A stretch of DNA of 64,000 nucleotides, taken from Tetmemena sp. SeJ-2015 (Eukaryota > Ciliophora > Spirotrichea > Sporadotrichida > Oxytrichidae). The stretch covers positions 26,658 through 90,657 of the forward strand of contig JAJKFJ010022821.1 of the NCBI GenBank assembly GCA_027382625.1. Direction: 5' to 3'. A model generated the notes under the pieces. It was not told the origin of the DNA and made no database searches. It saw only the letters and a program-made list of their open reading frames with translations. The stretch's first letter is position 1. Every line of letters begins with the position of its first letter. The position numbers and the translations under genes are program-made. This document shows positions 36,080 to 47,924 of this stretch, in pieces.

Positions 36080-36738
36080 CCAGTAGCCTGGCTGAGGTCC
36101 AATATTTGATCCACCGTTGCAAACTGCTTAAGTAGTAGGGCACTTTGTGCAATCTCCGGGTTGAGTCATTTTAACTAGAGAGTAAGTGCTCCCCTCAGTG
36201 CAAGGATCACATCTACAATTTTTAAGCCTTTTAAGTATTCTTACTATCCTGATTCAGTAAAACTCTCTCCTAATTCGCATTCTCTTAAACTGACATCCAC
36301 AGTGAATTCACTAGTGCTAGTAGTAGATACAGAAGAAGAGGATGATGAGCCTGAGGCAAGAGAAATGAAGCTATTCTTTAGCGAGAGAAATTCTTGATTA
36401 GCAGGCTTTGTGGTGTCTACTCCTTCAGATGTGTATGAAAGAGTATAGTTGAAACCTGGAGAGGCTGTGAAAGTCACTCCTTCTAACTTATAAACTCCAC
36501 TAGCTGAGTAAAATGTGGTAGTGAACATTAAATAAAGAGAATAATGCCAGTCAAAATAGCTTGGTACTTTCCTGTAATCTTCTCATCAGTTTGCTTAGTC
36601 TTTATAGAGATGTCCAACTTTTAGCTATTTGAGGTTCCCACAAATTAACCATATGTGTCTGCTAGGGCCAGGTACATAGTAGGTAAAGTGCCGCCGCTTC
36701 TCTAATCCTTGGTATTTGATGATGTCTGATTAGAAGTA
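36080..36738 (-). pseudogene. Inverted partial copy A of the beta-helix surface-protein gene
   Basis: Nearly identical to 60,748-61,403 (+). It carries SSGVYKLEGVTFTASPGFNY, the Ser-rich loop SGSSSSSSVSTTSTSEF, VSLRECELGESFTESG and the Cys-rich KCRCDPCTEGSTYSLVKM, then CPTTQAVCNGGSNIGPQPGY. It ends with GYWR where the right-hand copy is interrupted by an IES. Nothing else of the gene follows on this side for 3 kb or more. It could be a true germline MDS used in rearrangement, an allele, or a dead copy. Confidence 0.75.
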
Positions 36739-37520
36739 ATTAATATCGACTGCAGAAGATATGACAGTGAGAGTATGGGACTTGGTATTAAGGTAGGAGA
36801 CTCACTGCTTGAGATTCCATTAGGCTTTAATCACTAGTCTCAGCTTTTCTCCCGATCGTAACACCTTGATTGCTACATCGAAGGATGGAAAAGTTTCATT
36901 TTGGAATGCTAAAGACAACTTCTCTATGCTATCATCCTTGAAGTGTGAATCAGATAACGAAGAAGCTGAATTTGAGGAAGTAAATGCAGCTCATATGTTT
37001 TCCTTAGCCGGTTCTTCAGAGATATATTTATTGCTAGGAGGTCAATCTGGTGTCTTGAAAATTTATGATATCAAGGCCTAAAAGTTTTGCTTTAGTCTTT
37101 AAGATAACGTGATCGGCTCAGAGATTACTAAGGTCATTCCCATCTCTGGAGGGTAAGTTATAATTCTGAATTCTGACTAGAACTTAAACTAGTACAAGAT
37201 TACCTCCAAGATGAATAAGAAGAGTGGAAAGAGCAAGCCTGTTCTAGATTTAACTCACTCCAAGTGCCTGTACTTAGATGAGATTATTGATGTGAAAATC
37301 GTGAAAAGAGAAGACGAGGAGGGTATGAAGCCAACTCATGCAGTTCTTTGCTCCAATAACGAAACAGTAAAACTGATGGACTTGAGAGATGGTACAGTGA
37401 AGCAGTTTGGAAGCCACACCGATATTATTCTCTGTCTTGATGCAAATAGAAACTTAGTGCTCTCTGGCTCAAAAGATAACACTATTAAGCTCTGGAAATA
37501 TGATGATGAAAAGTTTGAAC
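36739..37520 (+). pseudogene. UTP13: Inverted partial copy of UTP13
   Basis: Matches 30,391-31,170 read on the opposite strand with few substitutions (one is FSLLSS to FSMLSS). The frame stays open from the DKVSFWNAKDNF-type repeat through SGSKDNTIKLWKYDDEKFE. Homology begins at aattaatatcgactgcag and stops abruptly after gaaaagtttgaa. Only one slice of the propeller is present, so it cannot encode Utp13 on its own. Confidence 0.88.
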
Positions 37521-40159
37521 TATCTCTATTCAGAAAGAGCACGACTGAGAATTATCACGATTACGAACAGAGTAATTGAGCTCGATGATATGAAGCCCAA
37601 TAGCTACTCTGCATAAGGACACTAAGATCTGAGGCACACATAGCTTCAGCTTGCTTCGAGCTCTTCTTCTAAGAGAAGTCAAATGATTAAGTCTTATGAA
37701 ATCAGAAGCTAGATATCACACATAATTCAGACTCATATTGACACATATCATAAGTTAGAAGTTCACAATTTAATTTTAATATTCTAAGACTTTTGAGAGG
37801 TCCCGCATGGGTCGCCAGTTAAGAAGATAGATCAGCTTTCCTAACAAGTATAGAATGTAACGCACTGAATCATAGATAGCAAAAGAGATTGAGATCTGCA
37901 GCTATCGAAAGTAGTTAAATCAAATGTATACAACTGTGAGAGTTAGCCTATCTCAACGTGCTAACGACAGTTAAAGATAAGTGTGAATGAAGTCTGATTT
38001 GAACTCTAAAAATTTGAAATATGATCTGTAATCACATGGACACATCTCTGGCCACTAAAAAGCATAGGAGTTTGTAGGAGTGTCGGCCCGTGTTATGCTA
38101 GTCGTTGATTCATAAGCTTTCGGGCTAAGGTCTCAGCATAACAGGAATGACAACGACTCTGCTAGAAACAGGGTTTGCTGGAATCTGCGAAGAATGATAC
38201 TTGATTAATACTCTGTAACGCCTATTGAGAAGCATACAAGAGCACATCACAAATGATATAAGCGAGCTGTATTTGGAGAGTGGAGAGAGTCACTGTAAGA
38301 CCATATCAAAATCCGATTTCCTGTACACTGATGAGTTATCCTTACGATCAATGATGACTTTCGTTCTAACCAGTCTAGTGATATTGCTGTAAGTAACCAA
38401 GTTACGAGAATAATGCGAGAGAGAGCTAGCACATATCCAAGTCAAGATTGAAGTTCATAAATCGAATGAAACAAAGCTTGCCATGAAATTGAGCTCAAAA
38501 TTTGGGCTATGGATGCTGAATTGATAAAGTTATGAAGTTCAGGTTGAGGAGATCTCAACTGTCGTTATATGACGTCTCGGAGCTTAGAGGACGAGCACAC
38601 TCAGACAAGTAAAGATTCAGATGAAAATAGAAAGAAGTAAACTATATAGAGAGGATTTAAGAACGAGCAGAATATAGCCTTCGACAATACTGCATACAGT
38701 AGTCACGACAAGTATTCGAGGACGTGCAGCTGCTACTCTACATAGGCATTCAGACTGTAAGTGTAAAATGTTGCTCAAGAAATATCTCATCATGTAATCA
38801 AAGTTTAATATGGTTGAGACTACCAAGTAGGCAGATAATGTGATTTCAAACATGAGAAGGATTTATCGCAAATATCATATGAATCGAGCTCAGTCTTCGG
38901 ACTGCAGGAAAAACAGCTTCAAAAGTAATGAGGAGCACGTCGTCGATGAGTCATTGAGATAGAGTCAAGTGAAGATGCAATTGGATTGAGACTGAACAAA
39001 TTGTACTAGAGAGATCTGGTAATTAAATATGAATTTCCGTGCGTTGATGAGTAGACGATAACACTGAAAGATTGCTGGGAGAGAGTACTCAAATCAATCT
39101 ATAAGAAAAACTAAATCTCTAAGTTCTCAATACTCCTTAACAGCTCAGCATCTACTTTGACTTAGACAATGCTAATTGTCAGCAATTCAACGAATGAATA
39201 CCTAGAGGATTTTTCAAAAAGAATCAAAGGGAGAAATAATGCAGTATAAATATATTCATACGAACACCTTAACTGGAATGCACTTGAAACGTAGGGTTAG
39301 CATCTTAATCGCTAGATAGTTCTAGTTAGCAAGAGAGACACTCTTAGTAGAGAGTGAAAAGAGTTCTGAGAAGGTATATTCTTCTCCACAATGAAGGATA
39401 TAGGCTGTCGTCGAGCGTATATGTACTCTTTTAAGACGACCTAGTCATTTTCTTTGGTATGATAGACACAGACGAATGAGATAGAGTTAACTAGTAGAAG
39501 AGTAGGGAACAGCTATTGCAAAGCGAAGCTATAAGGATCTAAACAAGACGAAGATAATGATCTGTAGATGTCAATCAGATATCTACATAATAGCTCAGAC
39601 TAAGTAGTGTTAAAGCCACACCTGCAAACGAACTCCACCAGATATATGGCAGTAATATGATCATGATGAGTAGTGATTAGATTACAGTCTGACAGATCAT
39701 ACAAGGCAGAGAGCCATTTGACTTGACGAGAGATAACAACCTGACAAATAAAGTAAAAGCTGAGTTCACGCTAAAGTTAGAAGTAGGATCATCGTGTAAA
39801 ACTTGAGAAGATCTCATTACACTGATCATAGTTCGACAGACCTAGTTGACGATCGGCCAGTTGTAATTAACTGTTACTTACCAAAGCAGAGCAGTAAAAA
39901 CAAGTACACGTTAGAATAGGAGATTAGATCAGAGCAAGCAGAAGTTAGAATAGTATCTACTAACTAGTAGTATAGTTTAAGATCTGAGATGATAAGAATG
40001 AAAGTCATGAGATTAAGAGAGAAGAGAGCTGCCATAAAGTGTAGAAACCTGTATTAATTATAGAGATCTTAGTTTAGTTCAGATAGAATCTCTAAATGAT
40101 ATAAGTTAGAGCGTGTAATCTGTGACTTCATTCATTTTTTGCTCAAAACATCACGAGTT
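37521..40159. other. Homopolymer-poor stretch, nothing recognised
   Basis: No conserved frame on either strand; short frames only. Same texture as 32.2-36.1 kb. It separates the two blocks of the inverted beta-helix copy. Confidence 0.5.
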
Positions 40160-42960
40160 GTATTAAGACTGTGCATGAGAGTAAAAGGAATTTTCCTTTT
40201 TCGGTGAGAGCGATTTAAACAGTGGAAGAAATTGATGACATGATGGAGCCTATGGAGCTAGTTGAGTTAATTATGTTTGAATTTGTAAAAGTGAGTTTCT
40301 TGAGTGCCTTTATGTAAAATGCTCCACCAGAAGAATCTGTTTTACTCATTGAACAACTAGCCCCCTTTATTGTATTAAAATAATTCACATTCTGAAAATA
40401 AATCATACAAAAATAAAGGCATAAAATCTTACAAGTATAAATTAAATTATAATACAACACTAGTAGCTACTGTTCTAGTGAAATACATTACTCCTCCTCC
40501 TTGAAAATAAAATAAAATTTTATCACTTATTTTTCTTGGAAAGCTTTGTTATTCTTGAAAGTGCAATTCTCGAATATGATCTCTGAATCATCCGATATTT
40601 AAAAAGCTCCTCCGTTGTTTGCCACATTAATTATAAAATATAGTTTCATTAGAGTCAAAGACTAAATTGGTTAGAGTTCCAGTGCCAATTGTCATAAATT
40701 AGTAAACTCCTCCATAAGTAGAAACTATATTACTGTAGGAGGAGTCACTGTCGTAGAACTCTGTCACATACTTCAGATAGAACATTCCGTTAAGCATGTA
40801 GGCTAAATTCATAACTTTAATACTTTCTATGGTGAACACAGGAATGTTTTAGAAATAGCCAAGGCCATAAAATGTGTACTGCGTAGAATACTGAGATTTT
40901 AAAAGCTTCAGGTCTGAAGTGATATTTTGGGTGGATGAACCAACAAAATTGTCATCAGTTATAGTAATCTCGCTGGCCCTGACAACATAAAACACGAGAT
41001 AGAGATTGATGGTGCTATAAAAATACTTAAAGTAGTAATCTTGAATCGTATAGTTGTTGCCCGATAAGGTCAGTGTCTTTAAGTAAGCTTAATTTAGAGT
41101 TGTTTAAATACTTTTTGAAACAAAGAAATTGAAGTGTAATCATTCAAGTCTGAATAAACTCTGGCATTGATGGTAATTTATGAGTTGGTTATAGAGATAG
41201 TTGAAGAAATTGATTTAGTGAGGACTGCTGATATGAGAGAGCCTGATAATCCTGCTGTGCAATTTATGAAAGTAATTTGATCGATTTCTATTGTTGAATA
41301 CGAAGTAGTTCAAAAACTGATCAAACATGAATAAATTTTAATCTTTGATAACTTGATTGCACAGTTTTTGCAGTTATAAACTGCTCCATAATTTGCACCG
41401 ACATTTGTGTATATGCTATTTTAATCTTAAATTACCATATTTCCTTCAGTGTAAAACACTCCTCCTCCAAGCATCTCATCTTTATTTAATATATTGCTAT
41501 TATATTTTTATTAAACTTTTTTATGTTGTTTGAATCTAAAAATATTCCCTAAGGCGAACTCTAACCCACACCGCCAGTTACCATGTAAAAGTTATGTCTG
41601 TTCTCTTGATCAATGAAATTTGGAGAGTAGTAGAGGTATTCTTCTAGATTGGTTGCCTTCATTAAAAGTTTATAATATTTATGAACAATCTACATTACAA
41701 CTGGTAAGGTGGACCCTTAGTTCTCCATTTTGAGATATGAGATAAACAATGCTGCCTGCTGCTCCTCCAGAAATAATGTCAGTAAAGTTAGAAAAAGTGA
41801 AATCAATAGTCACGTCTTTTGTGCAGTCAATTAAAAATGCTCCACCTTTGCCTTCAGTAGACACACCTGTGAAAAAATAAAAATCTAAATGAAACTACTG
41901 TTTGTGAAGCTTATTTTAAAACACCACCTCCTGAGTTTCCCTTTGTAGTGGAAAAATACCAATCATAGTCTGAAGTTTAGAAGCCAGCTGTGCCTGAGCT
42001 TATACTCTTAAAATCTGTGAGTTCAATAGTTAAATACAATGTGCAAGTGCTTCCAAGAAAGTACAGAAACCCTCAATTAAAAAAGAGTGAATGTCCTAGA
42101 TAGTGAATTTTTTAATATCTAGAGATAAGTCTTGTAAAGATGAAGAGCTGGTTGAAAGTTCTAAATAGAAGACTCCTCCTTAGAATGCTTGAGTGTTCAT
42201 GAATATTAAAATTATATTGGCATATCAAAGAGCAATGTCTTACAGTTTTTGCAATAGACTGCTCCTCCGAAATATGCAAAGTTTTTATTGAATGTTGATA
42301 AGGATTCGTTGAAAGTTGAAGTGCCAGTTACTGAGTTGATGTAGAATACACTTCCTTTTAATCCAAATCTGCATCCTACATATTACAAATAATTATAAGC
42401 TATGCATTTAATTATTCGTTGTCATAAGAGTCCACTTGTGCGTTTTCAGTCACAATTAGAACAATATAAAATTTGTAAGACTATCGCTGATCCAAAATTT
42501 GAGTATTCTGAGTACTCATCATTGTGCTCTGAGATACTTGAGACTTCCGATTCAACAATTCAAGATATAAATAGCATATTTAAAATATAGAGGATTGTTT
42601 CCAGCTTATGTAATGTTGCTATTTTCAACTGCAATACGCAAATACTTGAATTGATTTACAAAAACCAGATATCCTGAAGTAGTTTGATAGAATGACTTGT
42701 CAATCCCAGTTTACGAATCAATTGAAGCATAAAATATACAAAAATGAATTAGCATTCTAAAAGCTAAATTTAGATTTAAGAGTCTTGGGATAATTTGGTT
42801 CTTGCATAGCTCCAAAAAGGGTTTACTGAGATTACTCCTCCAAGACCATAGTTTGAAGTGTTCGTAAATACCATTTATTTAGTATGAGTTACCCCATTTC
42901 CATAAATTGAGATTTATATAGTCCTCCATTTTAGAGATAGCTAGCAAATGACTCGCACTT
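40160..42960 (-). pseudogene. Inverted partial copy B of the beta-helix surface-protein gene
   Basis: On the minus strand this holds repeated GG-A-F/Y turns (GKGGAFLIDCTKDVTID, GGGVFYTEGN, GAVYNCKNCAIKLSK, SSGGAFYIKALKKLTFTNSN) typical of right-handed parallel beta-helix surface proteins in ciliates. Short AT-rich inserts with TGA separate the pieces and may be IESs or introns. It parallels 56,300-58,560 (+) over its whole length but is much cleaner, so it is the better source for that part of the protein. Both ends lead into homopolymer-poor DNA. Confidence 0.7.
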
Positions 42961-45900
42961 CTGGTTAACAGATCTCTACTACTATATTATAAGAATGGCT
43001 ATAAGAATGATAAATAAGGAGGAGACAGTTAGTCTTATGGAAATAATAAATTAATAGACTAGTCAGCCTGCTGCATATACTCCACTATGTTGTTCACGTT
43101 ATAATCTCCAGGGCTCTCAAGCACAATCATCTTGAGATATCTCAATTGATAGTAGCTATGCCGCTTTTTCACAAGTAATGTCTTTCTAATTTGAGATAGA
43201 ATATATATAAATTAAATCTCTCATATATGCATAATTGGATATTCTCACTGAGCAGGAAGACTCATCGTTTTCTCGACTGTAGCTCTTATTAAGTATCTGG
43301 CAGGGACTATTTGATCGTTTACGTTGGATATTTCATGCGTGTGTTTAATCATTATTCTAGAGATCTTGCTCTCGACGTCACAGGTTTTTCATTTATGGGT
43401 ATCATAGCAGTTAATGCAATATGATCAGCTGAGGAGAGCTGCCTCGCGGTGTTTAATTAGTCTAGCCTGCAGTTCTGATCAATGCTCGTGATGTGTATCA
43501 GTAGAGTCAGAATAAAACAAACTAGTAGGGCGCTTTCCACTCAGTCTCTATCAAACCCTCCGCATCCAGAGAGTAAATAGTCAAATAATAGCGACAGCAA
43601 TTCTCACATCTTGGAGTTATATCGATATCTCATTGATTGCTCTAGCTACATATAATCTTAGTCTGTACTGGCATTTGAGAGTGTCAAAGTTATCACAACG
43701 TATTTGTTAGAGAATATGAACGCTGTTGTAAAGTTGATAGTTCCTAAGACTCTCGTGTTGCGAATCATCTATACTAATAATGGGATGCTCTCTCACACTT
43801 TATATATATGAGTTAAATCTTACGACTCACTGAGATGCATCCATTGGTGGGAAGCCAATGATATTCATGCTGGTCTGAGCTGAGAATCATGGATACTGCT
43901 ATATGGAGCCGTATACCTTGACATGTAGAATATGATAATATGTATGAGCTTGAGCAATCTTCCTACAGCATCTTGCCTCTTAGATGAGTACTTCTGATGT
44001 AGTCAAGAGTAGACGTGGTTACTTTATTAGAATCTGAACTCTGGATCTTCCTGTGAGTAGAGGCAGATGTCATCAGTCACTATAGTAGCTGTAAATTGTG
44101 TATTCTGAAAACGTGCAAGTACCATTAAGTAAGATCACATTCAGTGACAACACTGTCAACAGGCATATGAATGACTATTTTAGAACTTATAACATTAAAT
44201 GAATAAGCTAATCTAGACATGGTATTCATATAAATCTACGCAGTAGTCTCAGTTATCTTGTTTATAGACAAAAACAAGATTACTCTATCTTCTGTGTTCT
44301 ACTAGAATATCTACTGAAACAACAATTATGAATTGTAAAGACTATATCTTCAGCAGGTATACTTACTGTAGTTGTGATGTGATATCTGTCTAGTAGCAAT
44401 TCTGCACCTCATAAAAACTTCTAGCGTCATAGACTAACATTAGCTCTGTAGCTTGGATGCTTTGAGCGCAAATCTTAAGTGCCATGGCGAGTACACCAAA
44501 GCCAATTACTCTATTAGTATGCTTGCCTTAGTATAGGGCCTACGTTGCTCGTTATCATGTGTTCAAGTCGCGAATTCTGTAGAGAGGCTGTTAATAGTCG
44601 ACGTAAACGCTGGTGCGGTAAACGTAGTGAGCTCTTCGTCTCTTCGCTTATAGTCATGTATATGGTAGTTACTCTCGAGTGAATGTAATGGCTCGTGCGA
44701 ATACTTAACCTTGAGTAGACAAACGCTTCGTTCTCCTGCCTGCGGTTGTTGTATCAGATATCATAGCTCCATCTGGTTGCGTCTACAGGCTAAGGTCTGT
44801 CGAAGTAAGCATAGTTGAGTGGTCTACATACTTCTCACAAGACATCAACTCTATCACCAAGACATCGCTCATTGAGATGATAGGACCTATCCAAACTTAA
44901 TGAGCAATAGCTGACAATGAGTGTTTAGGGAATCAAGTTATCAATAAATTTTCTCACAAAGATGAATCAGCAACTCGTTTAGTTATGGTCATGCTGTTTA
45001 TAAGACCTTTTCAGACATTTCGAACCACCATAGCGATGTTGTCACTCTCTAAGGTTTTAAATGTTACACTTGGTCAACCTGCGGCATATATAAGAAATCA
45101 TTGTGGTTCAACTAGTGTTGACTAAGAGCTAACTAGAGATGGCTTTGTCTGTTGCTTTTGGACGAGTGAACTATACAATCCTACTATACTCTTTACGTTC
45201 TACTATGCTCTCTGAAGTAGATTAAATGGCGTTGCCACGGTGGATATCTAGACGATTTCCTTTGAGCTAAGAACGCGGCAGTTGCTGAGATGAGTTCTAG
45301 TACGTATGTCCGTTCTAAGTGATATGAATTGATATTAGTGGTTGAGTGTCTGAGGTATACTATGAACAGATTCGGTTTTTCGCATAGAGCGGGTGGTACT
45401 ATTGACACGCAGGAAAAACCTGAAGGAAACTCAGCAGCCTTGCTTAAAGTATTCTGAGACTGTGCAATAAGAGATGAAAGCTGAGAGTATACTCTGCTCT
45501 GCATCACACTATCGGTTGATGTAACTCGGATGTAGAAGCATTGATTCCTAGAGCTTAGCTCACTTTTGCAGGAGAAAAGATGTGATGTCAACGCCAGTGT
45601 CAAAATCTTCAAGTACTGTCTGAGTTTTGAACACATTAGAGTATACGCTGAAGCTTCGATTGCAACTAGTGGATCGTAAATTATGTATAGTCTCGGAGAG
45701 TGGATAATAGTTCACTCTCAGATAATGAATCAGCACTATGCCATAGGCGTGGAATTCCTCACAGCCATGTGCCTCACTGAATTCTAAATTACTTTAAAAA
45801 TGTGAGAGACGGAATGTTATTTAGAGTGACATCACTCTACAGTGTTTATATAGTGGTGAGAGGCGAGATTCAGAGGAGACTACATGTCTGAATGGAGCAA

Positions 45901-47924
45901 TCTGTAGCGAGGACAAGGATAGATACGGTTGAGAGTAGTAGACCTTGGTTATCATTGAGTGCGATGATAGGTCATCAGTCTGATGCATCTGCATCTTGCT
46001 TCGATCTGCAATACCAGTTATGGAGTGTGCTAACTGATAGTTTTCGTAAGTGCATGCTAGTCTATATTTTCAATGTGCTCTTGAAGTCTGTCATCTTCTC
46101 TGAGCTTTCAATCGTGACATCGAAACTGTACTGTAAGGATATCTTTCGTTGAGATATAGACAAGAGTTCACCTACGACGCTAGAGAACTGTCTATCAGCA
46201 ATGACTGAGTCAGCTTAACATTGTCATTATTATGGCCTTCCTATAGCTTCGTGAATGAGTGGTACATCACTAACTCATAAGTGAAGCTTATGAAATAGCG
46301 CTATTGTGCTAACGAAGTATACCGTGAAGACTCATGCTGGTCTCATGAGACCTGATCTTATCTCGCGTGCTTATAACATATAAAACTATTAACGACTACG
46401 CCTTCAATCACTCTACGCTTAGAGGTGTGCACCGGAAGCCTATTGCTCATCACACTCTATTACTCTGGAGAGAAGAATCTAAAGCACCTTACATCGTTCC
46501 TAAATGTAGCCTGCTCCATGCGTGGCGAAACGCTTTGTTATTAACTACTATATGTCAGAGTTATCTTTCAGAGCCAAATTTAGAAAGAGTCACTGCTAGA
46601 AATGAATAGGCTATCCGATAGTCCGGTGTTTTAAGCTCTGAAGATCAATGACCACCATATGGGTATTGATAATGAAGAGGTATGCTGCAACACTCAACAA
46701 GAGCTGCATGAGAGAGTTTATCCTCTTTCGACTTCTTGCACGCATCTCTGACAATACCTAGTGCAAGTCTGAGAATGACTACTCGAGAATCTTCACTATC
46801 CATTGAGAGGATTCTTGAAATATCAATGAGAGTCCTCACGTATCTCACGTGCTCGGACAATCACTATCCAACCAGCTTGAGAACTTGCTAGCACTCAGTC
46901 TTTGATCAATGAGTAATTCCTCTCATAGCTGACGACCTCAGCATCTACTAGGTCTTTCACGATCTTTGAGTTCTATCATTATTATAGATACTAGCTTGTA
47001 CATCCAATTGCATACTTGATGCAATAGATGTACGAGGATGTCTAGGATAGAATCGGGAGTATAGTGTCTGAATATATGAGGACGATGTTTATGACAGAGA
47101 AGTGTATTTCAATTTGATGAGTGTCAGAGAACTGACGTTATCCTCGTGAATGTCTTATACGAGTGTCATAGGAGGCTGAGAACGATAATCTAGTAGACTC
47201 TCTTCAAACGAAAGTGTATATATTCACGAGCGAGATATCGATACAATTATGCTGTATCAGATCTTAAGTTAAGCACAAACTTACCTTTCAATCGTAAATA
47301 ACTAAGTCATACAAGTCATTACATTGACGCGTAAAGGTTTGCTGACTGAGTGTCCTAGATCCTAAACTGACATAGACGATCAGTACTCGTGGACTAAAGT
47401 TTTTGAGCACTATCTAGACGAAGTGTATACTATTACTTTAGTGGTTGTATACTGTAGGTGCTAGTTAGGCTATAGACATTCATTCCAAATAGTTAGCAAT
47501 CAGTGATCATTCCTAGAATTTACGTTATTAGACGCTACAACTATCTCATTAGAGATAAGCAGTAGATAAGTACATATGGGATTTAGTGAACTTATAGAAA
47601 TTGATGAAGTGAGCATCACTAGTTCGAAGGCAAAGCAGTATAGCTAGGTACAATTCTTAGTCATAAATATGAATAATAAAATATGAATATAAAATCAAAA
47701 TATAACTGCTGGATTCTACCATAGAAGATTCACATAAATATTTCCTTATGACATAATTTACACACTCAATAATAACAGCCCAATATCCAATTCGAGAAGC
47801 ATATGCAAGAGTCAAATTAGGCCCAGCATGAGACGTCTAAAAGTATTACACTGTTAGTGAGATCCTACTAGCAATGATCTCTAGAGGGCATTATCATGCT
47901 TTACTATCAATTTGTAGTACTTGC
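42961..47924. other. Homopolymer-poor stretch with decayed traces
   Basis: About 5 kb with no conserved genes. The longest frame (45,193-45,636, minus, 147 codons, free of TAA, TAG and TGA) resembles nothing known. One recognisable remnant lies at 44,735-44,950. Confidence 0.45.
44735..44950 (-). pseudogene. Highly altered copy of a beta-helix gene segment
   Basis: Reverse complement shares gatgtcttgtgagaag, gacagaccttagcct, gacgcaaccagatggagc and tccctaaacac, in the same order, with 55,045-55,225 (+), but with many insertions and substitutions between. It shows that this stretch derives from, or badly represents, the same gene. Confidence 0.65.

Noticed and set aside
45193..45636. 147-codon minus-strand frame without any TAA, TAG or TGA
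   Set aside because: No family resemblance, lies in a homopolymer-poor stretch of doubtful quality, and no Gln use of TAA/TAG as in real genes here.
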